From positions 2,299,001 through 2,363,000 of the forward strand of contig NC_092048.1 in the NCBI RefSeq assembly GCF_003086295.3: a stretch of DNA of 64,000 nt, written 5' to 3'. Under the pieces are notes generated by a model. That model did no database searches, was not told where the DNA came from, and saw only the letters and a program-made list of their open reading frames with translations. The stretch comes from Arachis hypogaea (Eukaryota > Streptophyta > Magnoliopsida > Fabales > Fabaceae). Shown here piece by piece: positions 12,601-24,842 of the stretch (position 1 is the first letter of the stretch; each line of letters starts with the position of its first letter). A program made the translations under genes and the position numbers.

Positions 12601-14880
12601 ATTTTAGTCTAATTTTGCACCTGAATGGGGTATCATTATCAGCATATCTGAGATATGGTTTATATATAATAAATAAATCTCTTCATTCCTACATTATTTG
12701 TGTCTGGTGACAAGTGGTTTAGTCCTTTATTATGACAAACATAAATTTTATTCCGCATTAGCTTTTGTTGTTTTGATAAATTGTATCAAATTTAATCACC
12801 AAGTACCATACCACTCTAAATATAATGAACAGCAACATATAATGATATTTTTTCCCAATTGAATAATGCATATCTTCTCCATGCAGTTGACACATGCATT
12901 TGCCTGTGGAATGCATGGTTTTAATTAAAACTGAATCAGATTCTAATACATTCTTTAATCTTTTTTGGTAGTGGTTTAGCCTGGCATATGCCATGCAGTT
13001 AGAGCTCCCTCTATGCTATGCTATGCTATGGACCAATTCCACCCCACAACAATTTATACTAATTCCCATTTCAATGGCCAACAATCAATCATTTTCTGTT
13101 TCAGAGCATTTCATTTTGATAGTGTATCATTTAGGTCTAGATGCATCCCGTTCTATCTATTTCAGCATGCACAGTAGTTAATATGAGAAAGTTATGCATG
13201 GATAATAACAATATATATAACTCTACATAATAAATAATATATTGTTACACACTATACTCTTATTTGTACAGTTATAACCAAAATGTCTCTAAGATTTTAA
13301 TTATATGATGATGATATTCTGCATCTTTATATATATTTTGTAATTAAATTATTATATTATATTAATTTCTTTTATAAATATGGTACTGATCTCTTGAAAC
13401 GAGTTTAGTATAAATATGATAAATTTATTACATATATAGCATGATACTTTTACATAAAAGCCTGTATAATTTACTCTAAAATTATAAAGCTGGTTACATA
13501 ATTAAGAAGGAAAGGTGTGTACCAATTCATACAGTAGAATGTAGAATCTGGTGTTAACCAAGGTACAAGTCAAGGCCAAGCAAGTGGTCCTATATATATG
13601 CTACTACTGTATTTAGCAGCTAACTGCAAGTATAGAAACAAGTACAATTTTTGCTTTCACTTTTTCATGAGGTCCCACCTTAACTTGAGATTCTAGAGAG
13701 TAGGGAGGATGGTGCATTTTTTTTTTTTCCTTTGCCAAAGAAAAAACAAAAAAGAAAAAGGAAAATTTCAGGGTCCACCTTGCTTCTATATTTTTAAAAC
13801 GGTGGAGGCTGAATAAGTTCCAAACTTATTGAAGGAGACAAAATAGAAGGTATTCTTATTCTATTCCTTACCTCCAAATAGTTCCATGCAAGCATCTTCT
13901 CACAATTTTATTTTTCTACCTTTTCTTATATTTCAAGGTGCTCTAGTCAATGGAATCTTTTCCTTTTTTTTTTTACAATCAATTAAGTTCTTTGGTGTCT
14001 CTATCTGCATATATACTTGAACATGTATATTATACATAACATTCAGCAAGACCAAATCTATCATATATATATGCTACTAAAGAACTATATATGTACCTTG
14101 AGGACTCATAAAATGATCACAAATATCTAATAATTGATGAGGAGCAAAAAATTTGATGTTGTAATAACTCCCAAGAATCCTCCATTAGAACAAATATAAA
14201 GGATAAGTGTTGGAGTTCCAAGCTGAGAGGAATATCAGATTCTACAGAATAACCAAGTCAGAAAAAGAAATAAAATTCTAAAAAATAATAATAATAACCC
14301 GCTTTCAAATCTGGGAATATGATTCCCACTTTTTTTTTGGTCTGGGAAACGAATAAGAATGATAATTGGGTTAAAATTGGATCAATACTAGAACCTAATT
14401 ATGAGTTGCCAGTTAAGAAGTAGGTATTTTTTCATGAATTGTATTTGTTAACATCAATATTTTTTTTCCCCAGTACAGATATGCATGTTCATCTATATAA
14501 ATAGATTGGTCAAGCTATAGTACATTTGTTAATAGAAAATAATTATACAATTTTCTATTTATTTTTTCTTATTTATTTTTTAAGGGAAGTTGTATTGCAA
14601 AGAAATTGTAATGGAATTGGAATAATGTTTTAGCACTATCTTAGAATGGAAATTAAAATTAGAGAAAAAGGGGTCCACAAGCACAAACACAAAGTGAGGA
14701 AAAAGTATAGTTATAAGGAACATAGTCACATACACTATATCTAATAATAATATTATTCAGGTCACCGAACATAAAAGGATTGAGTGTTTTCCATTGGTTC
14801 TATCAAAGATTCCATTCTACCACATTGGTTCCTCCTCTCTCCATCTTTCAGATATAAATACATGCTTCTTCATGTGCTTT
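9641..14880. other. Intergenic region with an old MITE copy; no gene supported
   Basis: About 5 kb of AT-rich DNA between the Helitron and the MYB-CC gene. Several 60-90 residue ORFs (for example 10092-9883 minus, 10975-11241 plus, 12525-12710 plus) show no domain, splice context or codon bias that I recognise. A degenerate MITE lies at about 11230-11398. The last 1-2 kb presumably holds the promoter of the gene starting near 14880, but no clear TATA box could be assigned. Confidence 0.4.
11230..11398. mobile_element. Diverged copy of the 170-bp Mutator-like MITE family
   Basis: The ends read agtcaatgctagtggatcag and, reversed, ggaaaagtctaggggccagc, matching the copies at 24622 and 59008. 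The interior shares the 'atggtgtgaga(a)ttggt' block. No matching 9-bp target duplication is seen, so this copy is older or altered at an edge. Confidence 0.55.
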
Positions 14881-15107
14881 GCGCTGAGGAGTAGTAGTTT
14901 GCACTGAACAACAAGAAGAAACAAGCACAACAATTTAGCTAGGTTCACTCATTGATCATCATTATATTATCTGATATAGCAAAGTGATCTGCAGATAATA
15001 GAGAGGTAAATGCTCAAACAATATAATGGTTCTCATATCATTAGAGGAGTCCGCCACCTCAATTATAGTTATAACCGGGTTGATAAAATGTGTTTGCAGG
15101 TGGAAGA

Positions 15108-17541
15108 ATGTACCATCATCATCATCAAGGGAAGAACATCCATTCTTCAAGTTCAAGAATGGCAATGTCTTCTGAGAGGCACATGTTCCTTCAAGCTGCT
15201 GGAAATGGTTCCGGGGGTGACTCTGGGCTTGTGCTCTCCACAGATGCCAAGCCTAGACTGAAATGGACACCAGATCTTCATGCCAGGTTCATAGAAGCAG
15301 TTCATCAGCTTGGTGGAGCTGACAGTGAGTAACTTACTATATATCTATAAATTCACACTAATAACTAATAACTACATACATCTCATCATAACAATAATAA
15401 TATATATTGCTGCTGCAGTTACATATACAAACCACAATTTGACACCATGTCACTTGTGGATCATCAAATAAAATGAGCATGGAGATTTTTCAATTCTCTA
15501 ATTAATGCATGCTGTACAATAATCCTTTTTTTTTTTTTTTTCCCTTACAGAGGCAACTCCAAAAACAGTGATGAAACTCATGGGAATTCCCGGGCTTACC
15601 TTATACCATCTGAAGAGCCATCTTCAGGTAATACAAGAGATTCGAGTTGGTTTATGTCTGATATTTTTAGTGTTATATATGTATATGATCCTTCCTCTCA
15701 AGTTAATTGACTCTCAACTATATAAATTATTTTGAATATAGCATATGGGAACTTCTGTTTTAATGCTTTTCTTCCCCCCAACAAAAACTCAATTGTTTCG
15801 CCATAATCATGAAATCACTAGTCTCTTGATTTCCAAGCCCTGTGCACACATGCGTGGTTATATATATTTTTAGCAAATTCATAATATATTATTTAAGGCT
15901 GCTAAACATTTTCTTGTCTGGTGGATCAGTGTACATGCTAAATTGCTGTATAAAGAAACAAGTTTCTGTACATATACGATGTGCATATGCAAAGAGCTAC
16001 AAATAAAATCCAATAAATAACTTGTATATGGTACAAAAAGAATTAATGATATCCTTTTTCCCATTTTGACAACAGAAGTACAGACTGAGCAAGAATCTGC
16101 AAGGACAAAGTAATAACAACGTGCCTCACAAAATTAGTAAGTGAACAATCTCTCTTTTCATAATCTTATTATGAAACCACGCACGAATTGAAGATCAGAC
16201 TCATGTTATTAGTATGTCACACAAAACCAGGTGCAAGTAGTGTATCTACGGGAGAAAGACCCTCTGAAAGCAATGGCACTCACAATCATATGAACAACAA
16301 CACTTTAAACACTATTCCGTCTTCTCCTCAGTCGTCGAATAACAAGTAAGAAATTAAAAATTTTTCACATACATGCTTCTTGTATATATATATATATATT
16401 CAATCAACATTCTGCGAGTAGTGAGGTTTCATAGTAGTAATTAATTATTAAACTTTCATTATTCTGCTTGTACCAGAGATTTACACATAAGTGAGGCACT
16501 GCAGATGCAGATAGAGGTGCAAAGAAGGCTAAATGAACAACTAGAGGTGTGTATGTGATACCCTTTACCAACTTAAATAGAAATTTAACTTTGCTTAGCA
16601 TCGCACACCTCATTCAATTATGGATAGATCAGTTGAGTCGTCACCCTAATAGTATACGATACTATGATTAATTAGTCCCAACTTAAATACCATACCATGC
16701 TTTCACTATATTCATCCCATAATAAATCAAATTAAACCACTTATGATATTATAATATACATTAATAAACACAGACAGTGTATATATATATTTGGTGTATG
16801 TATGTGTATTCAAAAAGATATTTTCATCATTCATAAAAGAAAATAAAAATGAGTTCGTTCTAATTAAGAAGGAAATTGGAACGGGTTTGACAGGTGCAAA
16901 GACACATGCAGGTGAGGATAGAGGCACAAGGGAAGTACCTGCAAGCAGTGCTGGAGAAAGCTCAAGAAACACTTGGGAAACAGGATTTGGGAGTAGTAGG
17001 GCTTGAAGCTGCAAAAGTCCAACTTTCTGAGCTTGTTTCCAAAGTTTCCTCTCAGTGCTTGGAGCTTCAAACCAACAACAACCACTTACCAAATAATAAT
17101 AATAATGACTGCTCCATGGACAGTAACAGTTGCCTCACATCAGAACAAGAGAATCTAAGGCCCTTCATCAATGGCCACCACCATAAATTCATGTTGGAGA
17201 GAAACACCACCACCGCCACCACCAACTTTCTGACGCCATTAGGGAGCAAGAACAATAATAGTAACAGTGCTGAGAGAAGAAGCTATGTAGTGGAGAGAAG
17301 TCCAAGTAACTTGTCTATGAGCATTGGACTTGAAAGGGAGACAGAAGCAGCGATGATGATGAGTAATGAGAAAGGTTCTCATCATCATCATCATCATCAT
17401 CATCAAGATTATACGTTGCCACCTTCTTCTTACTTTTCAGCACCAAGGCTTGACCTTAACGCACGTGATCAGGATCAAAGTCATGAAGCAACTGCTGCAA
17501 CTTGTAAACAACTGGACTTGAATGGATTCAGTTGGAGCTAA
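15108..17541 (+). CDS. MYB-CC (GARP/G2-like) transcription factor, MYR1/MYR2 type
   Basis: Coding exons 15108-15324, 15551-15627, 16076-16136, 16231-16345, 16477-16546 and 16894-17541 sum to 1188 bp (395 residues) with all junctions in frame. A single GARP MYB-like DNA-binding repeat spans about residues 48-103 (KPRLKWTPDLHARFIEAV ... IPGLTLYHLKSHLQKYR). The MYB-CC coiled coil follows at about 158-210 (DLHISEALQMQIEVQRRLNE ... RIEAQGKYLQAVLEKAQETL) and would mediate dimerisation. The C-terminus ends in LDLNGFSWS, as I remember for MYR1/MYR2 proteins. In Arabidopsis these are nuclear regulators related to PHR1 and linked to flowering under low light. Histidine runs occur near both ends (MYHHHH; an eight-His run coded by CAT/CAC at about 17380-17402). 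A leader intron 15006-15099 is inferred from gaggtaaat and ttgcag, so an upstream ATG inside it is not used. The gene appears intact. Confidence 0.92.
17377..17405 (+). repeat. CAT trinucleotide repeat encoding polyhistidine
   Basis: An uninterrupted tcatcatcat... run within the last exon of the MYB-CC gene codes for eight histidines. Length variation would add or remove residues without a frameshift. Confidence 0.85.
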
Positions 17542-17555
17542 TTAATGATAGGTAG

Positions 17556-17591
17556 TAGTGACATACATACATACATACATGCATGCATGCA
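17556..17591 (+). repeat. ACAT/GCAT microsatellite in the 3' region of the MYB-CC gene
   Basis: Tandem acat units followed by gcat units lie about 20 bp after the stop codon, probably in the 3' UTR. Confidence 0.8.
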
Positions 17592-18430
17592 CGGTTTCAA
17601 GCTGTGGTTGTGGCTGTGAGGCCAAAAGTTGTATAGGAACATATATCGAACAGTTGGCATGCCAGTGCAGCGAACTACTATATATTATACTGTGTACAAC
17701 AGTAATTAATATTGCCGTCACAAGTGGGAATCGGGGTAACAAGAATAGAGAATGCATGAATGTACAAGGCAAATGTATTATTACTTAATCATACAAATTA
17801 ATTATCAGAAACTATATATATGTATGCAAGTACGAGAGTTATAAGTTAATTACTTTTTGTAATTTATTTAATAAGTCGAAAGCTGAAACCAAATATTAAA
17901 TGAAATAAATAATAGTAGAATAGTATTGTTTTACTCTCTAATAAGCTGCTGGGTTGTTTGGTTATGGATCAAGACATGCAAGCCTGATAGATTTTACTTA
18001 GCATGAACAAACTCAAAATTGCGTGTAGTTGCAACTAAAATGAAAGTATGAAACATTCAAGAGTTGATGTTCGTTTTTCTTTTTTTTTTTTTTTTTTTTT
18101 TTTGTTCAGGAAGAGTAGGTGTTGCCGTGTTGGTCGTATGATAAGTAAAATAACAATTTTTGGTGATCCAATTGAATTTGAATATGCGCCCATAGTATGT
18201 TTGTTTGTTTTAGTCCAAAACCTTTTTATTATTCTAGCATTCAAAATTTTTATTTTCCAAAGGATGTTGTAGACTTTAGATACTGTATGCAATTTAATTT
18301 TTGGTAGATGACAAAAAGGAGGTTAGTGACTAAAGTTGTTGTATGAAATGAAAGATGTGTTACATGTGCATGGCGAATCGGGTCGGGTCGGTCACAATTA
18401 ACACTTACCCTTCGTCTCTTTCTGTGTGTA
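17592..18430. other. Intergenic region between MYB-CC and ferredoxin genes
   Basis: No gene is supported. It holds the 3' flank of the MYB-CC gene, a long T run at about 18080-18102, and the proximal promoter of the ferredoxin gene. Short ORFs here are chance. Confidence 0.5.
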
Positions 18431-18438
18431 TATAAATA
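18431..18438 (+). promoter_or_regulatory. TATA box of the ferredoxin gene
   Basis: TATAAATA lies about 120 bp upstream of the inferred donor of the leader intron and is followed by a CT-rich leader, as expected for a plant core promoter. Transcription would start near 18465. This is inferred from position and consensus only. Confidence 0.55.
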
Positions 18439-18554
18439 TAAAATAATAAAGAAAACAGAAAGGCACAGCATTCCTTTCCCTTTGTCTCGTGAATCACTTG
18501 GCTTTCTCCGCTGCCACCAACCACCGCCGTCTTCTTCATCCCCTTCTCCCTCTT

Positions 18555-19672
18555 GTAAGCCCCTTTTACTCTCTCTTCATTGCCTTTCTCACATCTCCTA
18601 TTCGTGAAACACTCTGATCCATTCTTTTTTAAATGATTTTGTCAACCCTTTTTGTTACTATGCTGTTTATTTAACTGTTCTTCAGATCCTTAGGGAACTT
18701 GCTTATTGTTTTCCATCTCTTTTGCTCTTTTTTCTCCCCTATAGTATTGGGGGTGTGTCTTTCATGCAAAGGAAAAATCTTTGTTTATTTCTTGATGTAA
18801 TTATGTGGTACTGTTACAGTTGAAAGGTCTTTGCTTTTCATTGTATTTGTGTTTTTGGGTCAAGTGTGTGCATGTGGGTGTGGAGTTTGAGCATAGTTTT
18901 GTTTGAATAGTTGGAGCTTCGAGTGAAGAGCAGAGAGCTACCAGCTTGCTTCTTCTCATACTGCTCCATAGATCAAATGGCCTCTTTTTATACAACGGAA
19001 TGGAATCACTTCCATCTTTTGTGTAACTTTTGTATCTGGCTTAAATTCATGCAACATTGCAACGTGAATCTGATTTGCCATTTGCTTTTAGGATTCAACT
19101 TTTTTTTTTCTTACCTTGCCCTCTGTAATTTTAGATGCAGCTGTGCTTTACCCTGCTCTCTGGGAATAATTTGAATTTTTCTTTTGCATGTTGACTGTGC
19201 TTGCTACCAAGTTGTAATTTGATGCCATAAATATGGACAAATCATTATGCTTATGTCATATGCGGTGTCTTGTTATGTTTTTTTTATAGTGAAATTATCA
19301 AAGGATCCTAGAAACGACAGTCCTTGTTTATGCCATTCTTAAAATAATATTTATGTAATGATACCAGAGTTTGTGAACATCAACATTGTTAATTGCATAC
19401 CCATGCTTTGATACCTACTTTCAGATTTTGTTGTTTTGACGAACAATGCACCGTATTACATATAGCAATTATACAGTTGCACTTAATATACAATTTTAGT
19501 CTGGTGTTTTGCATATAATGAATATATTTGCCTAGAAGTGTTAATCTTATTACCTTTTACTCAACTCGAATCGGTTTCAAGTATATGTATATATTGTTTG
19601 AACTTTGCTTTGTGCTTGATAACTAGTCCATTCTGTAAGAAGCTAATGTTATATGAATGAATTTGTTTTCAG
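18555..19672 (+). other. Leader (5' UTR) intron of the ferredoxin gene
   Basis: A donor (cctcttgtaagcc) and an acceptor (gttttcag, then gtagtcATGG) bound a T-rich 1118-bp intron that ends eight bases before the start codon. Leader introns of this kind often raise expression in plants. Whether this one does is not shown. Confidence 0.65.
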
Positions 19673-19679
19673 GGTAGTC

Positions 19680-20144
19680 ATGGCAACCCTATCAACTGTG
19701 AATCTTTCCCCACAATGCACGTTTCAAACTGCAATCCCAAATCGATCCAGCGCTGCCATGGTGAAGTGCCCTTCCTCCATTGGGTCGGTGAGGAGTGTTT
19801 CCAGATCATTCGGTTTGAAGTCGTCCCATTCATCCAGAGTGACTGCCATGGCTGCTTACAAGGTTAAGCTGATTGGCCCGGATGGACAAGAGAATGAGTT
19901 TGAGGCCCCTGACGACACTTATATCTTAGATGCAGCCGAGAATGCAGGAGTGGAGCTCCCTTATTCCTGCCGCGCAGGAGCATGCTCCACCTGTGCAGGC
20001 AAGATTGTCTCCGGCACTGTGGATCAGTCCGATGGCGCATTCCTCGACGAGAATCAACTGAATAAAGGATTTTTGCTAACCTGTGTCTCCTATCCAACTT
20101 CAGATTGTGTGATTGAAACTCACAAGGAAGGCGATCTATACTGA
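19680..20144 (+). CDS. Chloroplast/plastid [2Fe-2S] ferredoxin precursor, root (non-photosynthetic) type
   Basis: One 154-residue coding exon. The Ser/Thr-rich N-terminus (residues 1 to about 57) looks like a plastid transit peptide; the mature protein starts near [13 protein letters not shown]. Four cluster-binding cysteines are C97, C102, C105 and C135 with the C-x4-C-x2-C-x29-C spacing of plant ferredoxins ([21 protein letters not shown]). [25 protein letters not shown] and the GDLY end resemble Fd3-type root isoforms rather than leaf isoforms, so it probably carries electrons from NADPH (via root-type FNR) to nitrite reductase or other stromal enzymes. The upstream in-frame ATG at 19653 lies in the inferred intron; the start at 19680 is preferred because it follows the acceptor and opens the transit peptide. 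Intact. Confidence 0.93.
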   Translation: MATLSTVNLSPQCTFQTAIPNRSSAAMVKCPSSIGSVRSVSRSFGLKSSHSSRVTAMAAYKVKLIGPDGQENEFEAPDDTYILDAAENAGVELPYSCRAGACSTCAGKIVSGTVDQSDGAFLDENQLNKGFLLTCVSYPTSDCVIETHKEGDLY

Positions 20145-20700
20145 GAAATGGGGACTGGGAATCGTAGCTAGACTTTGCAGCCAAATTTGCTTGTTCTGTT
20201 TTATCATCATAAAACCTTTGTTTTGGGATTATTAGTGACTTGGGATATGTGTTTTACTACCTCCTGTTGGAATTTAAATGTGATAACTGATAAGTGTTAC
20301 TATAACTCTAGTTGGATTTTTCGTGTTTGGTGAATTTCAAATGTGACAGAAAAGAAAAATGACTTTGTTGCTCCTTATCGAAGCCTTGAAGGCCAATATC
20401 TAGTTAAGAACTAGTGTTGTTCAAATAAGTATTCCTAATGATGAGAAATGAGGCATTTGCCATGTTATAACAATAAAAGAATGATGTAAAGAGATGGAGA
20501 TCCGAAACACGTGCCATGAGCCGTCTCTCATGGTCATGGAGATGGAGGGCGTGAGGTGTTCAGTTTCAAGTTTCAACATTGAGCATGTGATGTGATGTCA
20601 CCACTCACTACTCACTTCAAGTATACGTATGTTGACAAATGTGTAAATACTAAATACTTACAATTATTATCATTACAAAGAAAGTCTCAGCATTCTGTCT
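20145..20700. other. 3' flank of ferredoxin and promoter region of the glucanase gene
   Basis: About 550 bp without a gene. The first half is presumably ferredoxin 3' UTR; the second half carries the short promoter of the GH17 gene. A G-box-like cacgtg lies near 20508. No definite TATA box was assigned. Confidence 0.4.
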
Positions 20701-22023
20701 ATGGCCAATAACAGAGGCCCCTCCTTCTTCCTCACTCTTCTCTTCCATCTACTAACCATTTCAGCTTCATTTGTGCAAATAAGTTCCCTTGGTTTTGGAA
20801 TCAACTATGGCCAGATAGCCAACAATCTCCCATCTCCATCAAGAGTAGTGCTTCTTATCAAATCACTGAACGTGACTAGGATCAAGCTCTATGATGCTGA
20901 TCCGAATGTGCTACTCGCATTCTCCAATTCCAATGTCCAATTTGTTGTTGGCCTTGGAAACGAGTACCTTGCCAATATGACAAACCCTTCCAAGGCTCAA
21001 TCATGGATTCAGCAGCACCTTCAACCTTACCTTTCACAAACCAAGATCACCTGCATCACCGTTGGAAATGAAGTCTTCAACACCAATGATACCCAGTTAA
21101 TCATGAATCTCCTGCCAGCAATGCAGAGTGTTCATGGCGCCCTTGTTAATCTTGGATTAGACCAACAAGTTACTGTCACAACAGCACATTCTTTCAACAT
21201 ATTAAGCAATTCATACCCTCCTTCGTCTGGTTCGTTTAGGCAAGATCTGCTTCAATATATCCAACCTCTTCTTGCTTTTCACTCGCAATTCAATTCACCT
21301 TTTCTCATCAATGCATACCCTTTTTTTGCATACAAGGACAACCCAAGTGAGGTTTCTTTGAGCTATGTACTATTCGAGCCCAATCCGGGTTCCATCGATC
21401 CCAACACCAATCTCAACTATGACAACATGTTGTATGCTCAAATTGATGCTGTGTATGCTGCCATCAAGATGCTGGGCCATACAGACATTGAGGTCCGGAT
21501 TTCAGAGACAGGTTGGCCTTCTAAGGGTGATACTAATGAAATTGGAGCCTCACCAGAGAATGCAGCAACTTATAATGGTAATCTGCTGAAAAGGATAGAG
21601 CAGAAGCAAGGAACTCCTGCAAATCCATCAGTTCCAATTGATATTTATGTGTTTGCTTTGTTCAATGAAAATTTGAAGCCTGGACCTGCATCAGAGAGGA
21701 ACTATGGCCTTTACTATCCTGATGGCACCCCAGTTTATAACATTGGATTGCAGGGTTTTCTCCCTGAGATGGTTATTGCATCCAGTTCTAATGTAAGTAG
21801 ATACTACTCCAAATCTTTGATCTTAAGCTTCTCACTTAATTTGTTAATTTAGATTTCCTTTGTTATACCTACATACCTTCCTGTCAAAATTCTCACATAC
21901 ACTTTGTTTTGTGCATCTATATCTGATAATTCCATTGCTCTTAATTTGCAGGGTTCTGCTGTTAATTTTCTTGCCTGTATAATTACATGCTTTATCTCCG
22001 CTTGGGAGCTTTTGAGATTGTGA
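20701..22023 (+). CDS. Glucan endo-1,3-beta-glucosidase (GH17), probable GPI-anchored form
   Basis: Two exons, 20701-21792 and 21952-22023, give 387 residues. A signal peptide (about residues 1-29) is followed by the GH17 domain starting GFGINYGQIANNLPSP. The catalytic acid/base is E124 in ITVGNEVF and the nucleophile E269 in RISETGWPSKG. It would hydrolyse beta-1,3-glucan (callose) in the cell wall or at plasmodesmata. It lacks a carbohydrate-binding X8 domain. Splicing out 21793-21951 gives a hydrophobic end (NGSAVNFLACIITCFIS...) that fits a GPI-anchor signal. If the intron is kept, the frame instead ends at 21852 with VSRYYSKSLILSFSLNLLI, also hydrophobic. Sequence resembles Arabidopsis BG14-like proteins, from memory. 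Two nested ORFs in other frames are ignored. Confidence 0.92.
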
Positions 22024-22934
22024 CATTCAGAAGGAAGGGTCAATGTAAACAGGATTCCCGAATTCATATACATGATTCTTTTGACTTTTGAGACAAAAGT
22101 TATTCAAGGTGAGGGGAAAAAATATCATCCCTACATTTTTTTTTCCTTTTAGTTTTTGGTGGTTAATTTCCTTGTAATTTTATTAGCAAGGGAATTGATA
22201 GTATTATTTGATGCATTACTATTTCGATTGGAATAGATCTTTTTCTTATATTTTATTATATGTTAATTTTAACCAATAATTAAACATTTTTTTTATGGAT
22301 CATATGCCATTTTGCTATATTGAGTAATGATAAATAATCAACACAAAATCATATAAAATTCACATGAAAAAAAAACCTTATTCCCTGTTTCATTTGAGTA
22401 TTTGTGAGATAATATGTGAACCACAAATATATTTTACTATTTCTAAAACTTAAAATAAAACTCTTTTGTTTGTATTTAAAGTGTCTATGATCATGAATAT
22501 GTAATAATTGTTGTAGTGTAGGATCCATTCTATCTTATCTGCAAATAGAAATGATGATGCAGCTGTGTCTGTGTGAAAATTCAGTTGGAGGCTCAAAAGG
22601 GAAAGGGGTTTCTATGCAACCATTGTATTCTTGACTTTATTATAGAGTTGTATACAAATTTAAACAATACGAAAATCATGTGATGGGAGAGTTTTGGAAC
22701 CATACTTCAGAAATCCTCTGCCTAAATAATATGAATTGAAGCAGAACCTGTTAATGCTGTCCAATTAGTGTTATGTTATGTAGTAAGTGGATTCTTATGC
22801 CGCCATAACCACCCCAAGAAAAACCTTCCTCTACTCGTTAATTATTATATATGTCACATCATTTGGGCACGTATTTTCTTTCAAAAATTTATGGTTGTAG
22901 TAATTTTCTATTAAAAAAAAAGTAATCCTATATG
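22024..22934. other. Intergenic AT-rich DNA downstream of the glucanase gene
   Basis: No gene is supported. Holds the 3' flank of the GH17 gene and no repeat that I could delimit. Confidence 0.4.
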
Positions 22935-23075
22935 TACACCAAAATCAGCCATCAAATTTAGCTATTAGTATAAAATACATGTTGGAATACAAATACACAT
23001 TGAAAATAAATTAAACCACACATATATTTATACACAAATACATTGGAGACTGATTTAGTGGCTGATTTTGGTGTA
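22935..23075. mobile_element. Short MITE, 141 bp, with TACACCAAAATCAGCCA ends
   Basis: Terminal inverted repeats: TACACCAAAATCAGCCATCA on the left and, reversed, TACACCAAAATCAGCCACTA on the right. The interior is AT-rich and non-coding. The target duplication is not clear, so the superfamily is left open (TA duplication of a Tc1/mariner type is possible). Confidence 0.7.
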
Positions 23076-23918
23076 TAAATAGCATTTTTGTAAAAAAAAA
23101 TATGATACAAGGGTCTCCAACTTGCAATCATGCATATGAATGAAATTCTCCTTGTCTTAAGCTATAAAAGAGTCCAAATTGGTTGCATCAGATTGGAGGA
23201 AAAGAATAGGTTTGATGATCCTCATGCCAAAAATTCAAACCCCACAAGCTTTTGTCCATGATTGTGAACCTTATCTCCGATATGACATAACCTTTCTCCA
23301 ATAATTTTGTCTTCCCACATGAAGTTAAATTTTTCTGGATCATACCTAGCTGGGGTAGTTGATAATCAATTAACTTCCACAGTGATTCATTCACGTACAG
23401 TATTGGAATCAAATCCAGTTCACTAGTTTACCATAGAAGTTGATTAGTAGATGATTTCTATTATCTCCAATGTTTTTGTGTTGCATAAAAGACACATGTG
23501 GAATATTCTAGAACGTGAGGGTAACAAACAAGTGAGCTGGTGATCGCTTATATATAGACATGGTGGGACTGGGATGGTCCAGGCCTTTGAAAGTGAACAG
23601 CATTTGCTCCTTATTTCCCTGGTAACAATGCTGTCAGAGAGGATTGAATTGGACAATTTATCTCTGCCTCAATGATCATATGCTTCCATACGTGAACTTT
23701 TGGTGAATTCAAGAGGCCTTTTCTTTTTTCTTTGATGTTCCTGATATAACGCAGATATATCTTAACACTTGTCAATTGTCAGCAATATTAACATTACTAA
23801 TACCACTAGAGAAGATTTAATAGGTTAACAATTTTTTAACCAATATGTAATCCATAGGTTTTTGTTTATTCTCTCTCCTTCATAAGGGATCCTCTTGAAT
23901 ATTTCTCTTTTCTTCTTA
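23076..23918. other. Intergenic DNA, no gene supported
   Basis: Short minus-strand ORFs (23412-23188, 23656-23444) have no recognisable domain. A TATA-like ttatatatag at about 23549 precedes a short hairpin (acagcatt ... aatgctgt, 23600-23633), too small to call an RNA gene. Confidence 0.35.
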
Positions 23919-24387
23919 TGTTAACCGCATTGTCACACACACTCCAACGCTACCGTGTCGACATTCGAATTTACTAAACCTCTTGAGTTAAGACTAAGTC
24001 AGCTTAACTTTCAATAATTAACAAGAAAGTTAAGAACACAAGAGAAAGGAAGTTTTGGTGGAAGAATACTTTATTGCTCAAGTCAAATGACTCACACATT
24101 AACTCTCATTCTCTATTTATAGTCATCCACCTCTTCAATAGATGGTTAGGATTAAATCTAATTAACGGTCTAGATTAATCATTTAGAACTTTCATTATAA
24201 ATATCTGTCTTTCCATATTTCTCTAAATACTTTTAGATTGTTCTATATTACTCTTTATACTTTCTAGAGTCTTCTAGAATTTTTTAAAATATTTCAAGAC
24301 CTTCTAAGACATTCTAGAACGTTTCGAAATCATCTAGAACATTCTTAAATATTTTAAAAAACTATACGGACACTATTAAATCTAACA
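23919..24387 (-). mobile_element. Probable solo LTR, about 470 bp
   Basis: Read on the minus strand, the segment starts TGTTAGATTTAATAGTGTCC and ends GGTTAACA, so it has TG...CA ends. It contains a TATA box (CTATAAATAG, 24122-24113) followed downstream by an AATAAA signal (within gagcaataaagtattc), the promoter-to-polyA layout of an LTR. No matching internal region flanks it. The 5-bp flanks (tctta and ttcta) do not match exactly, so ends are tentative. Confidence 0.5.
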
Positions 24388-24621
24388 TTCTAAAACAACG
24401 TACTATAAAATTATTGGTTAAGAGAAGGAAGTAAAATTGACACGATGGTAATAATATAGTTCAATTTAGAGAATTATACACGGATGAATTCCCCTAGGTA
24501 GTGCATATGTGGGGGAAAGGCGTGGATCTAAATGTAATATATATTCATTAACTAATTAATTAATTAATGAGGTGATTACAAGAGAGAGACAAAAAGCAGT
24601 AGAGATTTTATTATTTTATAA

Positions 24622-24791
24622 GAAAAAGTCTAGGAGACCATCAATTTTGTTAAATTTTGGCTAGCATGTAATTAGCAAAGAAAAGTGAGTCATTAGATAA
24701 AATCTTACACTAATCTCACACCATTAAAACCATCTTGATGGCTATTTAATGGCTACAAATTACAAAAATTGCTAACCCCCTAATATTTCTC
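24622..24791. mobile_element. Mutator-like MITE, 170 bp, with perfect 9-bp target duplication
   Basis: Ends are gaaaaagtctaggagacc and, reversed, gagaaatattagggggtt. The 9-bp duplication attttataa lies at 24613-24621 and 24792-24800. Same family as the copies at 11230 and 59008 and the fragment at 60586. Non-coding. Confidence 0.85.
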
Positions 24792-24842
24792 ATTTTATAA
24801 TAATTGTTGGAAGGAAAATGATGCAGTTGCGTAAAAAGTAAA

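Noticed and set aside
12525..12710. Short ORF with a hydrophobic stretch, beginning MMDVKILFKESLPYLFF
   Set aside because: Only 61 residues, no recognisable family, splice context or conserved motif; not supported as a gene.
15010..15261. ORF starting MLKQYNGSHII as the MYB-CC N-terminus
   Set aside because: It starts in the leader intron and is out of frame with the MYB repeat.
20701..21852. Single-exon model for the GH17 gene
   Set aside because: A strong donor (gtaagt) and acceptor (ttgcag) before the end allow a two-exon model whose C-terminus better fits a GPI signal; the single-exon form is kept only as an alternative.
23590..23640. Possible microRNA hairpin
   Set aside because: The stem is only about eight base pairs and no known mature plant microRNA is visible.
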